Below the pieces are notes generated by a model. That model had not been told where the DNA came from and did not search any database. It saw nothing but the letters and a program-made list of their open reading frames with translations. The translations under genes were made by a program, and so were the position numbers. 64,000 nt of DNA from Trichobilharzia regenti (taxonomy: Eukaryota > Platyhelminthes > Trematoda > Strigeidida > Schistosomatidae): positions 11,290,589 through 11,354,588 of the forward strand of contig OX235268.1 of the NCBI GenBank assembly GCA_944472135.2, written 5' to 3'. Positions 48,200-59,872 of this stretch are shown piece after piece (the first letter of the stretch is position 1; each line of letters begins with the position of its first letter).

Positions 48200-49260
48200 G
48201 TAGCTCAATATATCATCACACCTCCGGACTACTTCAAAGGTCTTGAAAACGTCAGGAACACCACAAAATCAATGGAGATTTCTAAGGAGACACACCGAAA
48301 ATTAGGTATAGACTGACGGCGAACGTCTAACATATCTGAAAGTGCTAAGCAAGCCAGCTGTATTTATTTTTCAAAAGATACTTAATTTTCCTACGTTACT
48401 TATTTCCATTTTACGTGACGAAAATTTCCCTTGTTGCACATGTTGTACACTGAATGCCTTTTCATCAGTTAAATTGTAATTTGTCGACTGCTGCAGGATA
48501 CTGAGTATCTCTTGGCCTTCATCCATTTTCACAATGTGTATGCTTGTTCGAATTGCAGCATTGTTTGAAGTGCACATCGTATAAACTCTCTTGGTCCGAA
48601 TTACTAATATTTCTTTTTTTATTGAAACCTACTATGCCTTGTGTATACAACTCCTACGATCTTTGTTACGGAGGATATGTTGTTTTTTATTGTTTCATTT
48701 GTTTCAATTCAATTCGGTTTTGGTAGATCGTGAATCTATGAGTTACGTTTCAGTCATTTATTTTGGCATCTATCTAGCCAAAGACTTGATAAATTCGGTA
48801 ACACTGCCAAATCGATATACAAAAAAAGAAACAAATGTGCTGTAATTTTTTTCGATGGAAATCTATTGTGTTGACTGTTTCAGGATACTGAGTGTCTTTA
48901 AGGCTTCATCCATTTTCGCGTTGTGTATGTTTGTATAAAGTCAGAAACACTGCTAAGTCAATAGATACTTCTAAGAAGACACACCGAAAATTAATTATGG
49001 ACTGACGGTTGGCGGCGGACATATCTGAGAAAGCAAAACAAACGTGCTGTAATAATTTTTCGAAGGAAATCTATTTTGACTAAAGTACATAATTGCATTT
49101 TACATGACGAAAATATCCCCTGTTGCACACTTTATACACTGAATGCCTTTTTATCTATTTAAATGTAATGTGTCGACTGCTTCAAGATACTGAGTCTCTC
49201 AATGGCTTCATCCATTTTCGCGTTGTGTATGTTTGTCTGAATTTCACACTTGTTTCAGTG
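48200..49260 (+). repeat. Imperfect tandem repeat, period about 690 bp
   Basis: GACTGACGG...ACATATCTGA recurs at 48312 and about 49000. ATGACGAAAAT.TCCC.TGTTG recurs at 48415 and 49105. CTTCATCCATTTTC...TTGTGTATG occurs three times (about 48518, 48903, 49205), so there is also a partial third unit. No coding potential is apparent. Confidence 0.75.
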
Positions 49261-49911
49261 CTTATCATTAGGTTTTCAGCTTGTTTATCAGTTGTAATTA
49301 ACATATATAGAAATCACTTGCCTTCATAAATTAAGCTGAGGTTTTTGGATTAAATAATTATCAAGAGAATTGCGAGTGTATCCGTAATTATCTTCTTCAA
49401 ACTAATTGTTCCTAAAAGATTATTTTTCAAATTCAAACATTGTTAAATGAACGTCACTGATGGTTCTACTGAGCTAGAAATTCTGTGTTTACGTCGAATA
49501 TTCTGAACATAATATCACTCAAAGCTTTTAGGTTTGATTGAGAATTATCAGCGAACTGATTCGGATTTCTAATTCTGATTTTACTGGGACAAGGAATTGA
49601 TGAATAAACCATGCTACTTATTAGTAATAAGTACTTTAAATTTCTCCACAAATTTAAATGTGATGATTAAGAGATATTATAGAATTACCACATACTCGCA
49701 TTGCAATTTGTTTCGATGTATCCATCTGTATATCGGGGGCTTGCGTCTTACTTGGTGCTAATGGTTGTGAAGAGATTTCACGTAAGAAAACATATATTAT
49801 TATACTGAATAGTAAATTGACTAAAATGAAATATTTTTACTTTTACACGTATTTTCGTAACAAAATAGAAACTGTATAGGACTGGACTTTCATCTAAGGG
49901 AGACTGGACCT

Positions 49912-50238
49912 GTGATATCGTGGAAAAAAATGATATTGTTTTCAGCGACGCAAACAGCAGTGCTTTCTGGTCATCGCATGATATCCAGGTGCCTGAAAGT
50001 CAAGGTCTCATATCCAACCACTTATCCGTGCATATATCTCCACATGTTTGCCTGTGGAGATAGCTGCATTCGTCATTCGATGAATGACCTCTCCAAAAGT
50101 CAAACAGAGCATCATCCGAGTTCTTTTAAACTAAACTGCTGCTACAAGGTGGAGGACAGGCAGCGAAAGACAAAACGTTTTCATTTCCTTCGCATTAATG
50201 AAGCTATATCCCTTCACATTGAGCAATGGAAGCTGTAA
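49912..50238 (+). pseudogene. Penelope-like GIY-YIG endonuclease relic
   Basis: A 108-codon ORF with YPCIYLHMFACGDSCIRHSM, then EHHPSSF, then FLRINEAISLHIEQW. Order and spacing match the PLE endonuclease: a (C)IY..., CG.SYIGRT, then EHHPSW, and a C-terminal R..EA.(A/S)I segment. The YIG motif is degraded to CIR, so catalysis is not expected. It differs from the PLE at 33644 and is closer to the type at 155-397. The RT part is not found upstream. Confidence 0.45.
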
Positions 50239-50249
50239 ACACGAAAGAA

Positions 50250-50935
50250 AACTGTTCACCCTCTTCTACTTTTATCGTAACAACCTTGTCTCTTTTCATA
50301 ACTCTAATTTTGTTTGTCGTTGCATTTAACACCATATAACTCCTGTATGTATTTGTCTTAAAATATTCTGTATCATCATACTTTCCTTCGTTTCTGTGTT
50401 TATCTTGATTGCAACGTATTGCAAAATTATTGACTTTAGTGTGTAACTGAAATTCAACTCGTCCTAGGCACTGAATAATATTAACAACTATAATTCCACA
50501 TTATGTTACTATCCATTCTTGTGTAAAATTTGTATATTAGTTCCATAGTACAGCCAAATGAAGCCTCTTCCATCGACAACATGATTTCTGACAGTTTTAC
50601 TTGTTAAATCACCATCGAAACACTTACTGCATGTTTTTTAAAACGGTCGTATAAAGTCAGACTAATCGAATCACAAAATAATATTCTAATTCCAGTACAC
50701 CCTACTTACTTGTATTAAGTAGTTGCACATAGTTGGTCACAAATGAAAAGATTTTATACAAGAAAGAAGTATACATCACTCAGCTGAATGCCATCGGCTG
50801 ATGTGCACATAACATGACTACAGATTTGCAGCTGGAAACGTATTCAAATTCATATCATCGCTGTAATGTATCCGTGTTTAAACTTCAAGTGTTCAAAACA
50901 CTGGCCAACGAATAATTCGAGAATATCTTTGACAA
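50250..50935. other. AT-rich stretch, probably PLE 3' DNA at its start
   Basis: Non-coding. The first 100 bp follow the endonuclease relic and may be its 3' end. Nothing else seen. Confidence 0.4.
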
Positions 50936-50939
50936 TATA

Positions 50940-51175
50940 CGTTGGTGTCACAGTGGTAGAATGCTCACCAACCACACTCAGGTTTGTGAATCCAGTCCCC
51001 ACTCGATGCAATTCTTTATCTCTCTAAGCGAATAAAAATACTTTTGACGAGGGAAGCCTCGACATGAAGCTAGCAACCCCATCCTGTAAAAATTAACACC
51101 CCTGCTACCAAAACTTTAAAGATTTGGGCTGATGCTCTGTGTTCCCCCTGGAACGTAAAGGAATAAATCAAATCG
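50940..51175 (+). mobile_element. tRNA-headed SINE with RTE-type tail
   Basis: Box A TGTCACAGTGG at about 50945-50955; box B is degraded (GGTTTGTGAATCC). Body phrases GGGAAGCC, GAAGCTAGCAACCCCATCC and TGTAAAAATTAACACCCC agree with the other copies. Tail: GATGCTCTGTGTTCCCCCTG then GGAACGTAAAGGAATAAATC. Confidence 0.75.
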
Positions 51176-51234
51176 TAAACAGTAACTTATACGATTTTTA
51201 AATTCATTCATATTCTCTACCTATTTACTTGAAC

Positions 51235-52205
51235 GAAAATGTTTAAAGAAATAAACGTCTTATTCCAAATGCTACTCGAAAACAACTACCCAAAAGAATT
51301 TATAAAATTTAAGAGAAAAAAGAGGGTAAATTCGGAGACTAACAAGATCGAGGAATACAAAAAAACAGTTACAATACCATATTATAATGGTAAATCAGAG
51401 GTAATTCAAAGAAACCTCAAAAATACTGGCACTTGGACAACGTTTAAGCAAACGAATCTAATAAAAATTAAATAAATCCACTGAAAGATTCCATAAAAAT
51501 GATGGATAAAATCAATGTGATTTAGAAAATATCTTGTGCTGACTGTCCGACAAAATATGTGGGGCAAAAACCCAGATCACTGAAAATAAGAGTGAATGAA
51601 CACTGAAATGGAAAGAAAGACTTATAACAGAGTCGATATTTATAAAGATATATTTGTAAAATCTTAGCGAAATTGAAATGGATAATTCCAACAAAGAGTT
51701 CGGCAAAATTTCCGAACGTTTTCAGGGAAATTAATAGAAATTAACATAACAAAGTTTTATGTATAAAACGGACACAGAGTGCCGCAAGAAAAGTTGGAAT
51801 TAATCATTTCAATTTCTCTGAGATTTTTCAAATATAAATAAATATAAATAACTACTTCTCACTCAGCGTTCAATTATTTTGCAAATATCCGGTCAAATAT
51901 TCAAAACAGTTAATATGAGAGTCCATATTCACTAAAGTGACACCGGATACATATAACAAGGGTGACTAAACAGCACAACTATCAACTATTTGAAATATAA
52001 TTCTGAATAGAAAATCATGGATGAGCAAAAAAATAATGAACTATATATCTTTATGAGTACAAATAATAAATGTCTGAAAAAAGTAATTCCAACAGTGGTG
52101 TGAACACGGGCAGTAATTTCGCTCGAAATATCACCAATAACAAAAGCTTATCATTGTGTGTAAACTATTGAAATATAATTATAATTTATTTGATTTAATC
52201 CACAA
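51235..52205 (+). mobile_element. Penelope-like element, 3' fragment
   Basis: 51239-51475 encodes FQMLLENNYPKEFIKF and TWTTFKQTNLIK, the same thumb region as the PLE at 33644. 51526-51600 encodes SCADCPTKYVGQKPRSLKIR, a GIY-YIG core with the Tyr and Gly kept. The segment 51940-52200 (CACCGGATACATATAACAAG to TATAATTTATTTG) matches the PLE 3' end at 34689-34976. About 300 bp between 51620 and 51920 differs from the other copy. It is truncated further 5' than the first copy and begins just after the SINE at 50940. Confidence 0.7.
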
Positions 52206-52209
52206 TGCT

Positions 52210-53500
52210 TAAACCTTTTACGCTTATTGTTTCATACTACTTCCAACATTGTAACGAGTTCAATAAATAATTGCTGACTTTTGTAAGTGGTACATAATTT
52301 TTTTGTTTTTGAATGAATGATTTTTCGTCATTCAGTAATTTCCTATCTATTTTGATGTTGATTTCAGTTCAACTTATACATCTTTTGCACAGTTTATCAT
52401 TCTGTTTGATATTCTGTTATCATTAACACCAGATCAAGAATAATGCAATAATTGTCTGAGAAAATGAATGGCAGACTGAACAGTAAATTCATGGATCATC
52501 CAGGTTGTACTGCACAAGCTGTTGATATCATGCATCCACGCATCGATATAACAGATGTGTTATATGCTCTGTCACTTTGAGGTCACTCAGAGAGGTGCTT
52601 CATTTGAAAATATATAAATCTCATCGAATGTGTGATTCTTATCATTTTAGGAAATGTCATGCAAGTGATAAATCTACATACTATCATCTTCTTTTTGGAG
52701 AGAAATAAAGAATGGTGTATAAGAATGTATGCTACTATAAATGACACTCGATTTTATCGTCGCACTGATCTGCTTACTCTTATATTATGTGATGTATGTA
52801 GCAAATAATCACATATGTGAGCCGATTTTCAAATGTTTGTAAACTCCACATGCGAATAACTATTATGTAGTATACTTTAATCGAGACACTTCTTCATAGT
52901 TACAAATGGGAATAGCAAAAATAGATCCCATATAGATAAATCACCTAAAAGTTGCAAGTAGCTTAAATGATCTCCTAAAACGAAAAATGGTTCTCGAGTT
53001 CACTGTGTGGTTAATCCAGATACCTGGAAAACAGGGGAATATTCCTACATTTTCATTCTACTTTCAAATATTAGTTTCTCTTTCACAAGTAAGTAGCCCT
53101 TTCCAAAGTCAAAAATATATGATTTTGCTGCAAAACATCTATGTCATGGAAGCTTTTATAGTTTCCTGTGATAATCCTGATTCCCACTGTTCTCCATATT
53201 AAAAAAAAATTATTATTCTACTGATTACCACATTTTCCTTTAAAACTTGGTACCTAACTTCATTTTCAGCCTGCTATTCACCTCTTGGAATTCATATGAC
53301 TCTTGGGTCATACATGTCCAAATTGTGTGTCGATCACTTTTGAATTTTAGTAAATGATGGTAATACAAAGGAATAAATGATAAAACACCACTCTGACCAC
53401 TACTGGCTAAAGTGGACAAGGTAGCCGAAGAATTCCTCTAATATTCTGTATACAGATTCTTCTTATAATAATGAGATTGCAAACACTTTTGCTTACCAAA
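52210..53500. other. AT-rich stretch without recognised feature
   Basis: One 71-codon ORF at 52987 without motif. No shared repeat seen. Confidence 0.45.
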
Positions 53501-53519
53501 GGTATAACAGCAATCCTGT

Positions 53520-53935
53520 ATTACTACAGACGTCCTGATACTAGCTCAAAAGATATATGTGAATTCCAAACCTGAACATCAGGTGTATTCCATATCTTTA
53601 TCCAAACCTGAAAAATGTTTTGATGGGAGATGGCTGAAATATCTTCAGTAGAATTCAAATTATTCCAAACCAAGTGACTCAATGGTGGAAGAGCATTTCG
53701 TGGTAATCTGAAGCTCACAGATGGGATTCCTGGTGAGATCATGAATGTGTCCTGCTAAAGAGTTCCAAACTGAAATGAAAACGGCGTCTAATGCTTCCTT
53801 CATGACGAAATCTAACAACCGGAGCACATCCACCAAATACAAAGCAAAGGTGTTTAAGTTATTGATAGCCTTCCATAAAGATTCTAGATTGATTTACGGT
53901 AATTTTGCCATTGCTCTAAATACGGGAAATTAGTG
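53520..53935. other. Region open in several frames on both strands, coding status unclear
   Basis: The minus strand has a 72-codon ORF (53524-53742) with PSVSFRLPRNALPP and VWIKIWNTPDVQVWNS. An overlapping 60-codon frame (53660-53842) contains DAVFISVWNSLAGHI. The plus strand has a 62-codon ORF (53745-53933). VWNS-type phrases recur because TTCCAAACCTGA/TTCCAAACTGAA recurs. Composition is a little GC-richer than the flanks. I cannot choose a strand or name a product. Confidence 0.3.
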
Positions 53936-53996
53936 TCGATACGTTTAAAACTAATACATTATATGGTAGATGATTTCAGTTTTAGGGCAGTTTTAA

Positions 53997-54218
53997 TATA
54001 CTTCCGAGAAGCAGGCTCAATATGTTTTCCGAAAGATGTTGGAAATATTAGTAAAGGGTAACACAATATCCTCACATTTAGTGAAGATAATAGCTGACAC
54101 GCTGTCTGGATTAAGGCCTTTGATAAGTACTCAAGGATTGGTCGAATCCAAGAGCATTATTGAGCAATTACGTTTTTCATCTCTAAAATCAGAAACCGCA
54201 GCATATGCTGGTCCTTAT
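53997..54218 (+). CDS. Candidate exon of an unidentified gene
   Basis: An open frame from 53997 ends exactly at a strong donor, TAT|GTAAGTAAA (GT at 54219-54220), in phase 0. The translation includes AQYVFRKMLEILVKGN and SSHLVKIIADTLSGLRPL, an amphipathic, low-stop stretch unlike the flanking DNA. The acceptor is uncertain (an AG follows the CTTCCGAG stretch near 54008). It is on the same strand as the candidate exons at 57001 and 57639. No family is recognised. Confidence 0.35.
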
Positions 54219-54259
54219 GTAAGTAAATTTTTACAAGTATCATCATCAAGTGAAAAATG

Positions 54260-56995
54260 AGCATTAATCACTTGCTTCACACTAGTAATATACTTGGATA
54301 ATTTCCTCCCATTCCGGATGATTTTTTCTGTAAGGAATTTCTGGGTGTAGGTTATACTTAGTCTGTGTATTTTGGGTCTCATTCAAGTGTTCAGTCTTTT
54401 CATACCATGACTATTTTTGTCTTAGAAAATCTCACCTTTTCCCTTCAAATTTTCTTTAGTTTTGGAAAAGAAAAACGTGAAGCGATGAAGCGATAAAATC
54501 TCCAGTAACATCTTCGATTCTACTTAGAACTGCACCGATCTTGCCTATATAATTTTATGTTATTTAGACAGACTGGATTACCCATCTGTACCTAATGAAT
54601 TACCTTTCTCTTTTTCATCTACACCGTTTCTAAATATTTATCGGTTTCCTCCGCTCTATGAATGGTTATGAAAGATGACTGAATTTTCTTATTTGTGTCT
54701 GTCTTGCAAAATAGTTGAAATTTATGGTGAAGTTTATGAGGGATCCATTTACGACCAGGTTTCTTGTAATTTTCCAGTAAGTTGTTTGTCATCTAGGTGT
54801 GTGCTTATAACAGACTTTATTGCTAGCAACTCATGTGGTTTTTATGATCATCTTAATGTGCCTTTATATCTATCATCTTTGTAACTCTTTGGTCAGGCCT
54901 ATACAATACGAACGAATTACCGCCTGAAATACTGTTCTGCTTATTCCTATGTGTAATTGTTAATTCCTGGTATTCTATGTTACTGGTTTGTTTCCTCAGT
55001 TCACGAAATCTAAATAATGAGATATCCACCTTTCTAGGGCATCCACTTTGCTTATTTTGAATTAGTTGGTAGGACGTAGAAAAATATCTATTAACAGGTA
55101 AACATTTATTTAAATGTGTATTAGCAGGCATAAAGAAAATGTTTAAAAAAATTTTTAAAATTGTTGTTAAAATTGTATTTCACGTTACGGAGGCTTTATA
55201 TCACCATTGGTTGAGTAACAGCCTTTGAACACTGTTCGTCAATATTGCTGAAAAGGATTGAAAAGAACACTGAAGCATTAGTATTCTGTCAGTACACTTG
55301 ACATACTTCAAAACTCAGTTAAGAGAATTCGGTGCTGCATATGCAAAAAAAATAAATTTACGTTACTTTGATATTTTATGAGAAAAAATTGTTATTACTT
55401 CTTTGCCTCTTGAATGAATCACTGTAAACTTTCGAAATGTGTCCCTTTTGTTAACATTCACGATTTATGTTTCGAAACTTTTTCGACTTTGAAATAGTAG
55501 AGCTAATTACTGCTGAAAATTTCTTACAATTTAGTAAATAAATTAATAATCCCACCGCACATATGAATAATGAGATTTCGGTGATTACCTGGTGATGATA
55601 AAATTATTCACATACGCTTTCATTCAAAAAGCTTTGATTATGCAGTAATGTATCATAGACGTTCATATCATATCAAGTTATCTGTCCTGAGACTTTGAAT
55701 TGAGAAGGTTGGACAGGATTCCTGGGTGAGTAAAGAACTGTTAATTACACCACCGATCAATAACATGTAACTTACCGGAAGAACTTTTTTGCTTGAAGAA
55801 ACACGGAACATTTTGATATTTTTAGTACATATTCAAAGCAGATAAGATGGCTATGAGATTTTGAAAACACGTTTTAAATGCTCACAGCGTGGTGTGTTGG
55901 AATAATGAATAGTTATATCTCTCAAACTACCTGTTTATCACACAATGACACTCAGCTTCGTTTTCAACATATAATGGAAAGTCCTAATTCACTTCACTAA
56001 TATATGATAAATTTGTCACCGCAAATAAAGATGAAGTTTATACAAACTAGATAAACCTTTTCATTAAGATCACTGGCAGAAATTTTATTCTCTGTGCTTT
56101 ATTTCGTGTCGCAGATACACGGATAAACCAAAGGAATTATTTTTTTTCAATTGTCACATTCAAGAACGTCACAAGTGACTGATGTCAGAGATGCCATCTA
56201 GTGTTTCAGTTTGTTATCATTCAACATATTCACATTTTTACCGCATTCATTTTCGGTTTTCTATGAACAAATATTTTTCACTATTATCATGTTAACATGC
56301 TTAGCATACAGAATCTGACAAGCGTAGATTCTCTTGAAGTCAGTATCAAAGTGATACTGTCGGCGCATCCGTACTTTTATTTTTAAGTAGAGTAACGGTG
56401 AAATTTCTGAGGTAAACGTTCAAATGTAAGCTAACATTTTTATTGTTCACTTCACCTAAGAAAATGGTTTTAAGCATGAAGTAAGACTTAATGTATAATA
56501 CATTTATATGCATGAGTTTAGTGAACCAGTAATCTGTGACCCACTGATCATGATTTCTCCCTTAATTCTTTGCCTAAATCTGAATGCTGTTTGTAGGTCA
56601 CAGTACTCAATAAAAAATCATTTTCTGAAGAACCTCAGTAATTAAAGTTGACACTGTTTTACCCATTTCATTTGCAAGCTGATGCACGGTATACATATAT
56701 GTATATATGTACATTCAAGTGGCTGGTTAAATTCAATAAGAATGAAAACGACTTTCATACAGCATTGTCAGTTTGTGTCAGACTAGTGTTATTGGGTGGA
56801 TTAAACTTCTGTTTAGACCTCAAACATTTGAAACTTTGTTGTTAAGTGTATGTGTGTGACAATATAGGCTAAGCAGAATGATTTTGCATATAATGCTGCT
56901 TATTTAGCATATATAAGAGGTATACCTGGTGGACGCTTCCCTACACTCACATGAATCAACATGCTGTTTCTGTATACTGCTTTTTCAAATGCATT
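54260..56995. other. AT-rich stretch, possible intron
   Basis: Lies between candidate exons. A 92-codon minus-strand ORF (54853-55131) and a 69-codon plus-strand ORF (54675) have no motif. I see no repeat except a short (TATATG)n-like tract near 56690. Confidence 0.4.
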
Positions 56996-57000
56996 TCTAG

Positions 57001-57113
57001 ATTCAGGGGATTTACCATCACTGCATGTGAACTGGCGCAGAGTTTATCTATGAGTCTACTTGAAAAATTCTTCGATTTGTATTCTGGTGTTGAATTGCTG
57101 GAGACCATTTCAG
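57001..57113 (+). CDS. Candidate internal exon, consensus splice sites
   Basis: A pyrimidine-rich acceptor TTTTTCAAATGCATTTCTAG ends at 57000, and the donor CAG|GTGAGA begins at 57114. The 113-nt exon is open in one frame (FRGFTITACELAQSL, then EKFFDLYSGVELLETIS) and ends in phase 1. The next candidate exon (57639) begins in the matching phase. The product is not recognised. The exon was chosen from splice consensus and phase agreement, not homology. Confidence 0.4.
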
Positions 57114-57638
57114 GTGAGAGGGACGTGTTTAAGGACAACGGCTAGTGACCTCTGAAATAGACCGCTTTCCAAAATATAAGCTGAAAATTACTAAGACACC
57201 ATTACAACAGATGATAGAATGTATAAAAAGAAAAATGAATGAAATAACATTCACTACTATTTGCATATTCTGTCCATACAGTACACTATCCTTCCATCTT
57301 GGATAAATACTGAAGTTATGCGGAAACGTAAACTCTGAATTTCGGAACCTCACAAACGAAGTATTTAGGAGACGCTATTTAAAAAAAATTGTGCTTAGGT
57401 CAAGAAATGATTTTAGATGGAAAATCTTGTAATTAATATGCAGTGGTCAACCACATCAGTGTAATCCTTCAGTATTCTACTCTGTGAAAGCAACTTACCA
57501 TTCTGCCAATTTAGCTTGTGTTCGAAAATTTTCAATGGTAAAACATTAGTCAGAATATTTAGATAAGCGTATTTACTGTGTTTTCATATGTCCAGTGGAA
57601 TTCTCATGCATCCTTACTTTTTACTGCATTCGCTGCAG

Positions 57639-57914
57639 ATCAGTTATCCCAGTTGAAGCTTTTGGTAATTTTGTGTTCTCTAAACTGGATGCTACACTTG
57701 CAATGCTCTCATTGCCTTACCAGACAACGTCTTCAGCACATATCTCGATTCGAGGCAAGCTTTCAGAATTCTCTGTGACTTTATCAGCCATCAGCAAAAC
57801 GGAAGTTACTTGTCCAAAAGTCAACTATTAAGTCGACAAGAGGATCATTACCAACATTGGTCGAATTGAGGGTTAAAAATAAACGAAACAATCAAATACG
57901 TAAAGAGTCTCAAG
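57639..57914 (+). pseudogene. Candidate exon with an in-frame stop
   Basis: A strong acceptor CTTTTTACTGCATTCGCTGCAG ends at 57638, and the donor CAAG|GTGAGA is at 57915. In the phase supplied by the 57001-57113 exon, the frame is open for the whole 276 nt except one TGA at 57776-57778. Before the stop it reads SRFEASFQNSL. After it come LYQPSAKRKLLVQKSTIKST, then LPTLVELRVKNKRNN. Seventy codons stay open after the stop, so a decayed exon is the simplest reading. Alternatively, the real exon uses a different acceptor after the stop. Another frame is open from 57595 to 57831, so the choice of frame is not certain. Confidence 0.35.
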
Positions 57915-58009
57915 GTGAGATGATTTATCAATTTGTAGAGGATTCTAAAGGTTCACTTTACATCAAAGTATGTGCTGAAGATGTTGTTTAGTGAGACAGT
58001 GGAAGCTTT

Positions 58010-58605
58010 GCAGCTGAAAAACTTACAAATAATTCAACAGCAGTTATACACATTTGAGTGTAGCTACTGTAAATTACAGCATCTACACAAAATGAAAGAG
58101 TAGTTTGATGTAATCAAGGGTGCATCAAATAAGCGTCATTTCTGAAACTATGATGTAGAATGATGATTGTCTGTTTATGTTCAACAAAAAAGTTGTTATT
58201 CCATGCATGTTGAACTAAAACTGACCACACAGAAAATATTTTTAATTATTTATAGACGTCGTATTGTTAATTCCGGAAGTTTTTGAAATATATTTCATTT
58301 TATGTTTGAAGTCTTAGTTGCTAACCTAACTACACTTCCCACAGCACAATGAAAACATTCAATCTACGTCACGAGCTGGTTGAGTTTCTTGTTATGTAGC
58401 AGCTTGGCTCCTATGTGTAACATGCACTTATTTCAGAAATGAGAAACTATATATATATATATATATATATTGATGCCTCTCAAGACTCGTTTTTTAAGAA
58501 CATTTCTAAAGTCAGTTTAAATCAACACGATATAGGTAAATGTTAGCTTTCAATTGAAAAATAGTTAAATTATAAGGTGGTCAAGTTATTTCAAACTGAA
58601 TCAAA
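58010..58605. other. AT-rich stretch with a (TA)n tract
   Basis: Contains an uninterrupted (TA)n run at 58448-58471. Otherwise no feature is recognised up to the segmental duplication. Confidence 0.6.
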
Positions 58606-58608
58606 GGG

Positions 58609-59033
58609 AGTGAGAGATTAATCACACTCTCCTTCTGTATGCATGAGTTTGTTTTGCATCGTTTGATTGTGATCGCTTCAGCAAATCGTAGTCAATTTGC
58701 TGTCCTTTGCCTGTTTAATATTTTGAAGGACTTAGAAATCTCTACGAGATGACCAGTATCAGCAATATGTCTGAAAGTTGCACTCTGAGAACATTTGCTT
58801 CTTTTCAGGAACAAGTTTCTTGGAATGTGTTCAGAAAACCGGAATGAAGCCATTCTTCCCGCCATTTCAATGATCTTGCTCCTGCAATTACATGCAAACT
58901 CACAAAAGCAGTTGGAGGTGACATCAGCAGGGTATTTATCCAGTTTTGAGTGGCTTATATAAGAAGTAGTGTTGTATAATGTTATGCGTTTAGCTGCAGG
59001 GAAGCTTTTTTTTATTGCGCTTTTTAGTTTTTT
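58609..59033 (-). pseudogene. Penelope-like endonuclease relic, right copy (distal part)
   Basis: A minus-strand frame (58692-59036) reads LDKYPADVTSNCFCEFACNC, then RFSEHIPRNLF, then SATFRHIADTGHLVEISKSF, the trematode PLE endonuclease from upstream Cys pair to the C-terminal HxxxTGH box. The YIG site is destroyed (SKIIEM where the left copy has SKYIGR). Its upstream (RT) part continues at 61720-62240, beyond the RTE insertion. Confidence 0.65.
59022..59033 (+). repeat. Target site duplication, left
   Basis: TTTTAGTTTTTT. The same 12 bases occur at 61708-61719, flanking the RTE copy. The empty-site paralogue at 522-538 has a single, diverged version. Confidence 0.85.
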
Positions 59034-59673
59034 CAACTACAAAGGAAGGAAAGTGTCAATCATACAATGTTATGCACCCACAAACAACGCAGACCTCGAA
59101 AAGAAAGAAGAATTCTACAGGCAACTACAGGCAACAATGGACAATACTCCAGCTGGCGACATGAAAATACTAATGGGAGACATGAACGCCAAACTGGGAC
59201 CAGACAATACGGGAAGGGAACTCATCATGGGTAGAGAAGCTCTAGGAGAAATGAATGAAAACGGAGAACTCTTCGCCGACTTCTGCGCCTTCAACGAACT
59301 GGTGATTGGTGGCAGTGTATACAAGCACAAAGATATCCACAAGGCTACATGGGTGTCACCAGACGGGCAAACCAAAAACCAAATCGACTTCATCTCAATC
59401 TCAAGGAAGTGGAGGCGCAGCCTACTGGACACAAAAGCAAGAAGAGGAGCAGACGTTGGCTCAGACCACTATCTCGTACAAGGGACAATCCAAATCAAAT
59501 TAAAAGCTTTCAGGGAATCAGGAGCTGCAGATAGACCACAAGCCAAGTTCAACACTCAAAAGCTGAAGGACCAGGCTACAAAGGACATCTTCATTGCAAG
59601 CATAAAGGACAAAGCCGAGACACAAATCAACACCAGCGAAAGGTCGGCGTTGAAAAGCACTGGAACAACTTGA
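59034..59673 (+). pseudogene. APE endonuclease domain (5'-truncated)
   Basis: In-frame from the insertion point: KVSIIQCYAPTN, then ILMGDMNAKLG (catalytic Asp and Asn), ATWVSPDGQTKNQIDFI, and GSDHYLVQG (catalytic Asp-His). These are the later motifs of the exonuclease/endonuclease/phosphatase fold in correct order. The first 100 or so residues, including the metal-binding Glu, are missing because of 5' truncation. The Met used by the upstream open frame at 58969 belongs to flanking DNA, not to the element. The frame ends at a TGA after a one-base shift near 59645. The domain normally nicks the target to expose a primer end. Confidence 0.85.
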
Positions 59674-59872
59674 AAACGGTGTGGAGCCAAACCTGCATAG
59701 AAATTCTAGGCAGAAAAAAGAGACAGGACAAACAGTGGCTCACTACGGACACTTGGAAACTAATAGAAGAGAGAAGGACAGTGAAGCAAAAGATTATCCA
59801 GTGCACTGACGAGCAACAAAAACAGGAGCTGAATGCAAGCTACAATACACTGAACAAAAGAGTGAAGAAAGT
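59645..59872 (+). pseudogene. Polyprotein linker, shifted frame
   Basis: After the first shift the reading continues as GVEKHWNNLKTVWSQT, then KRQDKQWLTTDTWKLIEERR, a basic, Glu/Lys-rich segment. It is the usual connector between APE and RT in RTE proteins. A second shift near 59870 leads into the RT frame (EDKRKYYETMANEAEQAAGK). Confidence 0.8.

Noticed and set aside
54853..55131. 92-codon minus-strand ORF as a gene or PLE part
   Set aside because: A weak resemblance to PLE C-terminal composition was considered, but no GIY-YIG or RT motif could be placed.
58969..59036. Met at 58969 as the start of the endonuclease protein
   Set aside because: It lies in host flank and target duplication, upstream of the insertion point at 59034. 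The frame is open across the junction by chance.
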